From: JAIVJG01 sp964236735
GTDB lineage: Bacteria; Acidobacteriota; Blastocatellia; Pyrinomonadales; Pyrinomonadaceae
DNA length: 64,000 bases
Direction of reading: 5' to 3'
Assembly (NCBI GenBank): GCA_964236735.1
Contig: CAXSFM010000015.1
Span: 1 to 64,000 of the forward strand
The notes below the pieces were generated by a model. The model did no database searches. It saw nothing but the letters and a program-made list of their open reading frames with translations, and had not been told where the DNA came from. The translations under genes were made by a program, and so were the position numbers. The first letter of the stretch is position 1; every line of letters begins with the position of its first letter. Of this stretch, positions 36,898 to 45,524 are shown piece by piece.

Positions 36898-37539
36898 TTA
36901 TAAACTGAAGGCTAAAAACTTAGTGCCTTGAAACGAGATGATGGGCACCACGTTCGTGTGAAAATCCATCATCACCAGCCTGAAACGCCCGTACCATCGC
37001 GAGTCGAGAGGCGTGAAGACTTCGACCTCCGCGCATTGCCCCTCATAGGGATAGTTCAGCTCTTTAAGTCTTTCCACTCCTTCAAACTGGGGCGGCAACG
37101 GTGCTTGTTTGAGGTAGTCCACAATTTTCCGCTCGAAGAGTTCGCGCTCTTCCGCGCCAAGCGGCCTTTCAAAGAAGAAGACATACCAACTGTATGAGCG
37201 CAGGATTGCGTCATCATAGGCTTTCAGCTCTTCCTCATCCAGTTGCCTGACCGATGGTCTCTTGAGGAACTGCTCGACGGCCTTCTTCGGAGAAGTGTGG
37301 TCGACAACCGCCCTGATTGATCCGCGTCCTAAATCTTTCGCTATCGAAAGATATTGGTGTCCGCGCATGACGGTCACGGATTCCCGCGTCACATAGATGC
37401 CTATTGAGGGCATACTTGAAAACTTCGAATAGAAATGGCGCAGGTGTTCGTAGATGTAGATGTCTTTCCACTTATCGGGGAAGACGCTTTCATCTACCTT
37501 AACGTCATTGGGATCCATATCAACCACAAGAAGCAGCAT
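36898..37539 (-). CDS. Putative immunity protein, copy 2
   Basis: About 213 residues from ATG 37539, which has GGAG 9 bases upstream; an earlier ATG at 37572 is in frame but not matched by the paralog. It shares most of its sequence with the neighbouring gene (LLVVDMDPNDVKVDESVFP, DHTSPKKAVEQFLKRPSV, YVFFFERPLGAEERELFE, VPIISFQGTKF). It has no signal peptide, so it is cytoplasmic. Family not recognised. Position directly after an RHS toxin gene, in tandem duplicate, is typical for immunity genes against polymorphic toxins; that role is inference. Confidence 0.7.
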   Translation of the reverse strand: MLLLVVDMDPNDVKVDESVFPDKWKDIYIYEHLRHFYSKFSSMPSIGIYVTRESVTVMRGHQYLSIAKDLGRGSIRAVVDHTSPKKAVEQFLKRPSVRQLDEEELKAYDDAILRSYSWYVFFFERPLGAEERELFERKIVDYLKQAPLPPQFEGVERLKELNYPYEGQCAEVEVFTPLDSRWYGRFRLVMMDFHTNVVPIISFQGTKFLAFSL

Positions 37540-37587
37540 CCCGCTTTTCTCCTTCAGTGAAAGGTTCGTCACGAGCTACCGATTCCT

Positions 37588-38229
37588 TTATAGGCTGATG
37601 GCTGAAAACTTAGTACCTTGAAACGAGATGATGGGCGTCACGTTCTGGTGAAAATCCATCAGCGCCAGCCTGAAAGGCCCGTACCACCGCTCGTCTGTGG
37701 AGGTGAAGGCTTCGACCTCCGCGCATTGCCCGTCATACGAATAGTTAAGCTCTTTGATTCTTTCCACTCCTTCAAATCTGGGTGGCAGCTTTATTTCCTT
37801 CAGGTAGCCTACAATCTTCTGCTCGAAGAGTTGGCGCTCTCTCGCGTTGAGTGGTCTTTCAAAGAAGAAGACGTACAAGCCGTATGAGAACATGGCTGCG
37901 TCTTCCTCCGCCCTCAGCTTCTGGTAATCCAGTTGCTTGACCGATGGTCTCTTGAGGAACTCTTGGACGGCCTTCTTCGGAGAGGTGTGGTCGACAACCG
38001 CCGTGATTGATTCGCGTCCCAAATCTTTCGCTATTGAAAGATATTGGTGCGCGTCCGTGACAGTCACGGATTTCCGCGTCACATAAATGCTTATTCCGGG
38101 CAGCGGCGAAAACTTCGAGCAGTAGTGGCGCAGGTGTTCATAGACGAAAGTGTCTTTCCACTTATTGGGGAAGACGCTTTCATCCACCTTAACGTCATTG
38201 GGATCCATATCAACCACGAGAAGTGGCAT
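37588..38229 (-). CDS. Putative immunity protein, copy 1
   Basis: About 213 residues from ATG 38229 (GGAG 9 bases upstream; ATG 38235 gives two more residues). It is a paralog of the next gene, and intergenic sequence is also alike (CTTAG, CCTTGAAACGAGATGATGGGC near both 3' ends), so the pair arose by tandem duplication. It lies 30 bases after the stop of the RHS toxin gene and on the same strand, hence it probably encodes the cognate immunity protein. No catalytic motif was recognised; aromatic-rich YVFFFERPL and FRLALMDFHQNV are conserved between copies. Confidence 0.72.
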   Translation of the reverse strand: MPLLVVDMDPNDVKVDESVFPNKWKDTFVYEHLRHYCSKFSPLPGISIYVTRKSVTVTDAHQYLSIAKDLGRESITAVVDHTSPKKAVQEFLKRPSVKQLDYQKLRAEEDAAMFSYGLYVFFFERPLNARERQLFEQKIVGYLKEIKLPPRFEGVERIKELNYSYDGQCAEVEAFTSTDERWYGPFRLALMDFHQNVTPIISFQGTKFSAISL

Positions 38230-38264
38230 ACCCATTTTCTCCTTCAGCCGACGGTTTGTTGCAG

Positions 38265-41200
38265 CTACCGTCTATACTTAGTGAAAGTTTCAAACTCCGG
38301 CATCGCCGCAAAGGGAATCAGCGTTTCCGTTTGTCCGGGCGTGGGCGGATTAGGCACGGGCGCTTCAATCGCTATTCCCCATCTGGCAGCAAACGCGGAG
38401 AAACGATTCGCTCGCGTGGTAGCGATAATTAATCCGATACCATTGCCTCTGCCCTCCCCGCCCACAAGATCAGCATAATATATTGCTGTTGTCAGTTGAC
38501 TCGTGAAATAAACGCCGAGGCGATCAGGATCAAAGCCATAGTCGCTTTGGTGCGCCATGATTCGCCCGACATCTATGTGCTGAGTCTGCACTGTCTCCTC
38601 CGCGTCGAAGAAAGTTGTTCCCCTGTAGAAAGTAAGTCGCGGGTCAGGTCTCTTGATGCAGGGACTCGGCGGGGCGCTGGAGTAATCAATGTCCACCGCG
38701 TCGAGCGTGTTGGTGACCGCCCATTGGTAGGCGCAAACCGTAGCCACCGAGAGCGCAGCCAGTGTGACGAGTACTCCGATGGTAACCATCTGACCGGCAA
38801 TCGAAATATTTCTCCCGCTCGGGTCAGCTTGATTAACAGGGTCGTCATAAGTGTAAAGATACTTGTGAAGCGAGCGAGGATCGTTTTTGTGGCCTTCGTA
38901 ATCGTCCATCTCCCAGAATCTGCCGGTTGACGGATTCATCTGCCTCGCCCGCAGGTAGTAAAACCCCGTCTCCGCATCGAATCGCTCACCCGCATATAGA
39001 TACTCATTAGGCGTTGTGCCGGTCGCAGCCAGCAGGCCGCCGAATGCATCATAGGTGTAAGTATCGGTAATTGTTCCTGCGTTGCCGGTGAGGTATCTGA
39101 CAGACCCGTGCCCGTCATAACCGTAATAGCTGACGCTCCAGTTGCCACCCACAAGCTGATTCTCCGAAATGAGATCGTGCCCGTAAGCGTAAGTCCTCTG
39201 CACGCTCGTCCCAACAATCTCGTCGGCCACCTGCGCGTAGCCCGTCAAGTTGTTCGTGTCAACCAGATAGCGCGTCGTGACGCCAGCCACACGCTTGGTG
39301 ACGCGATTGCCATCGCCGTCGTAGAGATAGCTGATGCCCCCGTTGTTGACGCCGGTCAGGCGGTTCTCCCAATCGAAGCTGTAGGCCGTGCCGTTTGAGG
39401 TTATCGTGCTGCCGTTGCTATCGTGCGTATCCGACGCGAGCCGGCTATTAGCATCATAGGCAAACGTCTGATTTGATAAGCCTGCCAAAGTTGCCGTGCA
39501 CGTGAGACGGTTGCCCGCCTCATCATATGTGTAATTGACCGCTCCGTTGCTGCTGACCAGCGGGTCATTAGAGACAGTCTCTTTTGTCAACCGGTACAGG
39601 TCGTCATACACATAGTCGGCTGTTCGTCCATTCAACTCTGTCACCGAAAGACGATTTCCCGTAGCTCCGAGCGTGTAGATATAACTGGCGAGGGTCGTCG
39701 CAGAAGAGTTGCCGGCGATCAGGCTCGTCAGCCGGTTTAGGCTGTTATAAACGTGCGTGGTTTGTACACCGTTCGGATAGACATAGCCCTGCAAGTTGCC
39801 TGCACTATCGTAGCTGTAGGTCGTGGTACTTGCGCCAGACTGCAAGTTACCATCCGAGATTGTTGAAAGCCTGTTCAATTGATCGTAGGTGTAATCCACG
39901 CTCACGCCATTCGGGTTCGATGAACGGACGGTCTTCAGATTCCCCGCCTCATCATACGTGTAGTTGAGCGTGCCTTCCGGCGTCTGCTTACTCTTGAGGT
40001 GATCTCGGCTATCGTAGCTATAAGTAGTCACACCCGAAGCGTCCGACATCGTCTGGCGCAGACCCGCCGTCGTGTAGGTGAATGTCACTGCCGGCTGATT
40101 GAACGAGGCATCCGGCGTCTTCTGCAACAGGCGACCCAGCAGGTCATAGCTGTAGGTCGTGACCTTCCCGTTGAAGTCCGTCCGCGACTGAATCCTGCCT
40201 GCCGCATCGTAGGTATAAGCCTCAGACATGCCCAACGGAAGTGCTCGCTTCAGTCGCCTACCCATCTTGTCGTACTCATAGCGGGTCGTGTGATTACCAG
40301 CATCCGTCTCCGCTATTTGCTGCCCGACTTCATTATAGGTATAGACGGTTACTTGATTGAGCGCATCCGTGACCTTGATGAGACGCCCTAATTTGTCATA
40401 CTCAAACTGCGTCGTCTTTCCTGCCTGATCCGTCTTCGACTTAATGCGACCGATAGCATCATATGCGGTTGTCAGCGAAGTTCCGTCCTCGTATTTTACT
40501 TTGGTGCGGCGATTCTGCACGTCGTATTCATAAGTGGTGGTGTGATTATTGGCATCGGTTTTTGAAAGCTCATTGCCGTTGCCGTCGTAGCTGAAGGTCA
40601 TAACCTGATTGAGCGCATTCGTGATCTTCGAGCGCCGCCCGCTGCATCCGCAGTTAGGATCGTACTCGAAGAGCGTCGTCTGCCCGCGCTCATCGGTCGA
40701 GGCTGTGGCGCGCCCGATAGCGTCATAGGTGGTCGTCGTAAACGTGCCGTCTGGATAGATGAGTTTCGTCATCCGCCCCAGCTCATCGTAGGCGTAGCTG
40801 GTCATGCGCCCGGCGCGGTCTTTGCTCGTCAATTTTCTGCCCTCTGCATTGTAGGTTGATTCTTCCTTTGTCCCGTCCGCGAAAGTTGTCTTGAGCAGCC
40901 GCCCCATCTCGTCATAGTCGTAAGTGGTGCGATGATCGAGTTGATCTATGACGGCGCTCTCCTGTCCTATCGAATTGTACTCGACCTGAATCGTCGAGCC
41001 GTCCGGGTAAGTGGTCTTAGTCAGCCGATTGAGACGGTCATATTGGAACTGTGTGGTCAGCGTCTCTGTCGCACCTGCCGATGTGGTGCGCGTGATACTC
41101 TGGCTGGCACGGTTGCCGTTGGCGTCATAGGTGTAGGTCGTGACGCCTCCCAGCACATCTGTCACTTTGGTGAGAGCGCCGTTGGTATAAGAGTAACTCG

Positions 41201-44200
41201 TCATGCCTCCCAGCGCGTCCGTCGTATTGACGAGCAGCCCGTCGAAAGCGTTATAGCCATTCGTGGTTTCATTGCCGAGCGCATCTTTTGTCTTCAGAAG
41301 ATTGCCTGCGCCATCGTAAGTATTGCTTATCATATGGCTGAGCGGATCTATCGTCGTCAACACTTTGCCCTGACTGTTGTAGGTGTAGCGCGTGACGTTG
41401 CCGAGCGGGTCTGTGATGCTCGTGCGATGACCCTCAGAGTCATAGGTGTAGGCGGTCATCTTACCCAAAGCATTCGTTTCGGTCAGGACGTTATCGTCAG
41501 CATCGTAGGTGAAGAGCTTTACCCCGCCTTTAGCGTCAACGCTTCGCAAGATGTTGCCATGTGCGTCGTATTCGTGGCGGGTCTGATTGCCGAGCCGGTC
41601 GGTCATGATATCCGAGCGGGCAGCCAGATCATGTTCGTACTGAATCTTCTTGCCGAAGGCATCTATATTGCTTAACAGGCGTCCACTGTCGTCATATTCA
41701 TTGCGAATCGGCTGTAGTCCGCGCGGGTCGCTGAGGGTCAACATTCCGTGCGTCGAGTTATAGGTATAGGTGCTGATGTTGTTCTCACGATCCTTGTAGC
41801 TCACCAGATTGCTGTTTGAATCGTAGGTGTAGGTCTGAGCATTGCCAGATGGATCGGTGATCTGCGTGATTCGCCCTTCGGGGTCGCGCGTGAACGTGAT
41901 GCTCTTGCCTGAAGAATGCGTGACGCCGTTGGCATCAATCATCAAGTAATTGCCGTTCTGATCAGTGACTTTGCGGACGCCGCCCTTCTGGTCAATTAGG
42001 TAATCCCTGCCATCTTCGGTGCTGAGATGGAAGAGACTCGCATTGAAAATGTCTGGGTCGCTGAAGGTCAGGAGATCAACCGGGCCGGGGATACTACCGG
42101 CCACCTGAATTTCGGTCGAGCCTTCAACTGTCAGCTTTCCGCGAGTGCCGGACATCGGGGTGAAGACGAGATTGGTGCTCGAGATCGGAGCGAAGCGCTG
42201 GCACTGCTGCGCGGGCGCAGCTTGAAACTTGTAGAAATTGCCGTCCGGGAATGTGATCGTCACGACATGCGGCTTGGTCTCGACGAAGCAATAGTTCGGG
42301 GGGAACGTGTTAGAGGCAGTTTGATACCAGTGTCGTCCAAGCACGTTGCTCTTTTCCAAATGCACATTACTGATGCCGAGCGTCCAGCCGACGCCAAAAT
42401 CGCCTTTGCGCTTGTCGCGGCTGTCGTAGATGCGGGTCACCTCTATGGGTAATCCAGCAACAGGCACGCTCAGGTCTGTAAACGCGACCGTGAAGTTGCC
42501 GATCTTCAAATTCTTGTCAACCAAAACGCTCGTCGTCGCCGCCGAAGTCTGTCCGTAATTGTCGGTCGCGCTCAATCTGACGGTGTAGATGCCATTAAGC
42601 ATCAGCGTCGAATCAACTGTGCCGAGCCGATTGTTGGTGACTTGCCCGTTGCCTGTTGCGAAGGTCGTCCACGCCTGATTGTTTGCGCCGTCGTCCGTAT
42701 TGAGGCTGTATTCCAATTTCCACGCGCCGTTGCTAACAGAGCCGACAACGTCCGTCGGGCTAGTAATCTCCGCGCCTTCCGTCGGCGTGAGCAACTCCAC
42801 TACGGGCGGAGGCTGTGCGGGGTTGACCGTGATGGTCACCTCGTCGCTCGCCTGTAACTCGGTGTCCGTCGCCGTCAGGCGCAGCACGTATGTTCCGGCC
42901 TCGCTGAAAGTGGCCGTCGTCGCGGCGGCGCTTGGATTAACGAACGCAACCGTCCCCGTCCCGCTCATCTTCGTCCAGGCAACGGACACACTGCTGCCCG
43001 CAGGCAATCCGTCATCGCTGGCCGTGCCTTGAAGCGTGGCCGCGTCCGTCAACAGGATCGTCTGATCCGCGCCCGCGTTGACCGTTGGCGCTTGGTTGGA
43101 AGCATTGACCGTGACGGTCACGTCGCTGCTGCTTGTCAGTTGCGAGTCGCCCGCCGTGAGACGGAAGAGGTACGTGCCCGTCGCCGCGCCGAGCGTCGCC
43201 GTCGTCGTTAGAGAATTGCGGTCGGAGAAGGTGACGGGACCCGGCCCGTTGACGAGATTCCACACCACGTTGAGCGCGCCGCCCGCAGGCAGCCCGTCGT
43301 CCGTCGCCGTGCCCTGCAAGCTGACGACGTTGGCGGGCAGCGTGAGCGATTGGTTCGCGCCCGCGCTCACTGTCGGCGGCTGGTTGACGCGCGTGTCTGG
43401 GTTGACGTTGACGGTCAACTCGCTCTCGCTCGTGTACTCCGAGTCGTCCGCCTCCAGCCGCAGCACGTATGCGCCCGCCGCGCTGAAGGTCGCCGTCGTC
43501 GAAGCCGCGTGCGAGTCGGCGAATGTCACATTGCCGGGGCCGCTCGTCTTGCTCCAAGTCAAAACATTCGTGACGCCGGAAGGCAAATTGTCGTCGCTCA
43601 CCGTCGCGTTGAGCGTCGCCGTGCCGGGCAGCGTAATCGTCTGATCCGCGCCCGCGTTGACCGTCGGCGCAACATTCGCCGCCTCGACCGTGACGCGGAC
43701 TTCGTCGCTGAATGTAAATTCTGAATCACTGGCTGAGAGCCTGAGCGCATAGACGCCTGCCGCACTGAACGTGGCCGTCGTGGAGATGGCGTTGCCGTTT
43801 GCGAACGTCACCGCGCCGGGGCCGCTCGCTTTATCCCAAGACACACTGATGCTGCCGCCCGCAGGCAACCCGTCGTCTGAGACCGTGCCGCTCAAGTTCA
43901 GAGTTTGAGGCAGCGAGATCGTGCTGCCTGTCCCGGCGTTGACTGACGGAGGCTGGTTGGCCTGCGTCACGGTGACGATCACATCGTCGTTACCGATGAG
44001 CGCGGAATCGCTCGCCGACAGGCGCAACATATAGCTGCCCGCCGCGCCAAAGGTGGCTGCCGTTGTTGCGCTCGCGGGGTTGGCGAAGGTGACCGCGCCG
44101 GGGCCGCTGACTTTGCTCCACGTCGCGCTCACCGTGCTGCCCGCAGGCAGGCCGTCGTCGCCGGCGACTCCGTTGAGATACGTCGCCGCGCCCGACGCTG

Positions 44201-45524
44201 CACGCAACGAGAGAGCGTCGAAGAGTCCGCCGTCTGCGCCCGCGTTTTTGTTGCTGCCGATGAGCCTGACTCTGATCCATCTCGTGCCTGGCGGAGCGAG
44301 ACTCGTGTCTGAGACCGGCGTCCACTCGGAGGATGAACTCTCGCCGGAATCGAAGCTTGCCAGCGTCGCTGTGTTCGCCGCATCTCGGTATTCGACGATC
44401 ACACGCGAGCCGTCCGGTGGCAACTCTGCGCTGGCGCGGACGTATCCCTTGAACTCGAACCCTTGCGTGCCCGCCGCGATGGTGGCGGCGAAGGCTGACA
44501 CGTCCACGTCCTGTCGCAACTCCATCGTCGTCGAGCCGGATGGATAAAAATACGTGTTCCCTTCGAGGCTGAAGGGAAGATTGCCCGCGCCTCCTGCTGC
44601 TGCGGCTTGTGTCCAGAGGCTGCCGTTAACTTCAGTCCAGAAAGGAATCTTGTTCCCGGCCAGCGCGCTTTCGTTGCCGCCGTCCTGAAGCAGATTGGCT
44701 CTGAGCTTAATCGTTTGATCCGGCCCGGCATTCACCGTCGGCGGCTGGTTGGCGGGATTGACGTTGATCGTGATCTGCGCGCTGCCAGACAGTTGCGAAT
44801 CGCTCGCCGACAGGCGTAGCACGTAGCTGCCAGCTGCGCTGAAAGCGGCGGTGGTGGCGGCGGCGTTCGGATTGGCGAACGTCACCGTGCCGAGGCCGCT
44901 GACCTTGCTCCACGAAGTTGTAAGAGTTCCTCCGGCGGGTCGCCCGTCGTCCGTGACTGTGCCCTGCAAGCTCGCAGTGCTGGGAAGCGTGATCGTCTGA
45001 TTCGTCCCGGCGCTCACGATGGGAGGTTGATTGGCCGCATTCACCGTGATCGTCACGTCGCTGGTGGCGGTCAGTTGCGTGTCGCTGGCCGTCAGGCGCA
45101 GCACATATGTTCCGGCGACACTGAAGCTCGCCGAAGTTGCTGTCGCATTTGCGTTGGCGAAGGTGACTATGCCGGGGCCGCTCAACTTACTCCACGTCGA
45201 GGTCACGCTGCCGCCCGCCGGCAATCCGTCGTCCGTGACCGTGCCGCTCAACGTCGCCGCGCCCGGCAGAGTGATCGTCTGGCTCGCGCCGGCATTGACC
45301 GTCGGCGGTTGATCCGCCGGAGTGGGACAGCCCATCCATTCCAGACTGCCGCCGCTGTTGATGGTCAGGCGGTCGCTCTCAACCGAGCCGCGCAGATGCC
45401 CGTTGACGTTGACTGTGCCGGACGGTGCGCGCACCACGCCGTAGAGCGTGCCGAGGCTGTTGATCGTCACGTCGTAGCGTGCCACGTTGAGCGCGAGCCA
45501 GCGCGGATTCTGATCCGATCCCAT
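38265..45524 (-). CDS. PKD-repeat/RHS-repeat toxin protein with ADP-ribosyltransferase-like tip
   Basis: The intact frame of 2419 residues is the main part of a larger gene whose 5' portion is frameshifted. Order: seven PKD/Ig-like repeats of ~90 residues (each with QPPxVNAG and YVLRLxASD), the third split by a ~150-residue insert (about 280-435) resembling a carbohydrate-binding jelly-roll (EYRDAANTATLASFDSG). Then a TPTEGAEITSP linker, dozens of YD repeats (YxYDxxGRL), and the RHS core hallmark RQMNPSTGRFWEMDDYEG and DPVNQADPSGRN near 2238. The last ~180 residues are the variable tip: a hydrophobic helix, then LTFYRGT, LGVYFTSQLTTAIYYA and a late IPFAAMPEFE, resembling the R-(S/T)-E pattern of ADP-ribosyltransferase-fold toxins. 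The tip call is tentative. Confidence 0.85.
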   Translation of the reverse strand: MGSDQNPRWLALNVARYDVTINSLGTLYGVVRAPSGTVNVNGHLRGSVESDRLTINSGGSLEWMGCPTPADQPPTVNAGASQTITLPGAATLSGTVTDDGLPAGGSVTSTWSKLSGPGIVTFANANATATSASFSVAGTYVLRLTASDTQLTATSDVTITVNAANQPPIVSAGTNQTITLPSTASLQGTVTDDGRPAGGTLTTSWSKVSGLGTVTFANPNAAATTAAFSAAGSYVLRLSASDSQLSGSAQITINVNPANQPPTVNAGPDQTIKLRANLLQDGGNESALAGNKIPFWTEVNGSLWTQAAAAGGAGNLPFSLEGNTYFYPSGSTTMELRQDVDVSAFAATIAAGTQGFEFKGYVRASAELPPDGSRVIVEYRDAANTATLASFDSGESSSSEWTPVSDTSLAPPGTRWIRVRLIGSNKNAGADGGLFDALSLRAASGAATYLNGVAGDDGLPAGSTVSATWSKVSGPGAVTFANPASATTAATFGAAGSYMLRLSASDSALIGNDDVIVTVTQANQPPSVNAGTGSTISLPQTLNLSGTVSDDGLPAGGSISVSWDKASGPGAVTFANGNAISTTATFSAAGVYALRLSASDSEFTFSDEVRVTVEAANVAPTVNAGADQTITLPGTATLNATVSDDNLPSGVTNVLTWSKTSGPGNVTFADSHAASTTATFSAAGAYVLRLEADDSEYTSESELTVNVNPDTRVNQPPTVSAGANQSLTLPANVVSLQGTATDDGLPAGGALNVVWNLVNGPGPVTFSDRNSLTTTATLGAATGTYLFRLTAGDSQLTSSSDVTVTVNASNQAPTVNAGADQTILLTDAATLQGTASDDGLPAGSSVSVAWTKMSGTGTVAFVNPSAAATTATFSEAGTYVLRLTATDTELQASDEVTITVNPAQPPPVVELLTPTEGAEITSPTDVVGSVSNGAWKLEYSLNTDDGANNQAWTTFATGNGQVTNNRLGTVDSTLMLNGIYTVRLSATDNYGQTSAATTSVLVDKNLKIGNFTVAFTDLSVPVAGLPIEVTRIYDSRDKRKGDFGVGWTLGISNVHLEKSNVLGRHWYQTASNTFPPNYCFVETKPHVVTITFPDGNFYKFQAAPAQQCQRFAPISSTNLVFTPMSGTRGKLTVEGSTEIQVAGSIPGPVDLLTFSDPDIFNASLFHLSTEDGRDYLIDQKGGVRKVTDQNGNYLMIDANGVTHSSGKSITFTRDPEGRITQITDPSGNAQTYTYDSNSNLVSYKDRENNISTYTYNSTHGMLTLSDPRGLQPIRNEYDDSGRLLSNIDAFGKKIQYEHDLAARSDIMTDRLGNQTRHEYDAHGNILRSVDAKGGVKLFTYDADDNVLTETNALGKMTAYTYDSEGHRTSITDPLGNVTRYTYNSQGKVLTTIDPLSHMISNTYDGAGNLLKTKDALGNETTNGYNAFDGLLVNTTDALGGMTSYSYTNGALTKVTDVLGGVTTYTYDANGNRASQSITRTTSAGATETLTTQFQYDRLNRLTKTTYPDGSTIQVEYNSIGQESAVIDQLDHRTTYDYDEMGRLLKTTFADGTKEESTYNAEGRKLTSKDRAGRMTSYAYDELGRMTKLIYPDGTFTTTTYDAIGRATASTDERGQTTLFEYDPNCGCSGRRSKITNALNQVMTFSYDGNGNELSKTDANNHTTTYEYDVQNRRTKVKYEDGTSLTTAYDAIGRIKSKTDQAGKTTQFEYDKLGRLIKVTDALNQVTVYTYNEVGQQIAETDAGNHTTRYEYDKMGRRLKRALPLGMSEAYTYDAAGRIQSRTDFNGKVTTYSYDLLGRLLQKTPDASFNQPAVTFTYTTAGLRQTMSDASGVTTYSYDSRDHLKSKQTPEGTLNYTYDEAGNLKTVRSSNPNGVSVDYTYDQLNRLSTISDGNLQSGASTTTYSYDSAGNLQGYVYPNGVQTTHVYNSLNRLTSLIAGNSSATTLASYIYTLGATGNRLSVTELNGRTADYVYDDLYRLTKETVSNDPLVSSNGAVNYTYDEAGNRLTCTATLAGLSNQTFAYDANSRLASDTHDSNGSTITSNGTAYSFDWENRLTGVNNGGISYLYDGDGNRVTKRVAGVTTRYLVDTNNLTGYAQVADEIVGTSVQRTYAYGHDLISENQLVGGNWSVSYYGYDGHGSVRYLTGNAGTITDTYTYDAFGGLLAATGTTPNEYLYAGERFDAETGFYYLRARQMNPSTGRFWEMDDYEGHKNDPRSLHKYLYTYDDPVNQADPSGRNISIAGQMVTIGVLVTLAALSVATVCAYQWAVTNTLDAVDIDYSSAPPSPCIKRPDPRLTFYRGTTFFDAEETVQTQHIDVGRIMAHQSDYGFDPDRLGVYFTSQLTTAIYYADLVGGEGRGNGIGLIIATTRANRFSAFAARWGIAIEAPVPNPPTPGQTETLIPFAAMPEFETFTKYRR

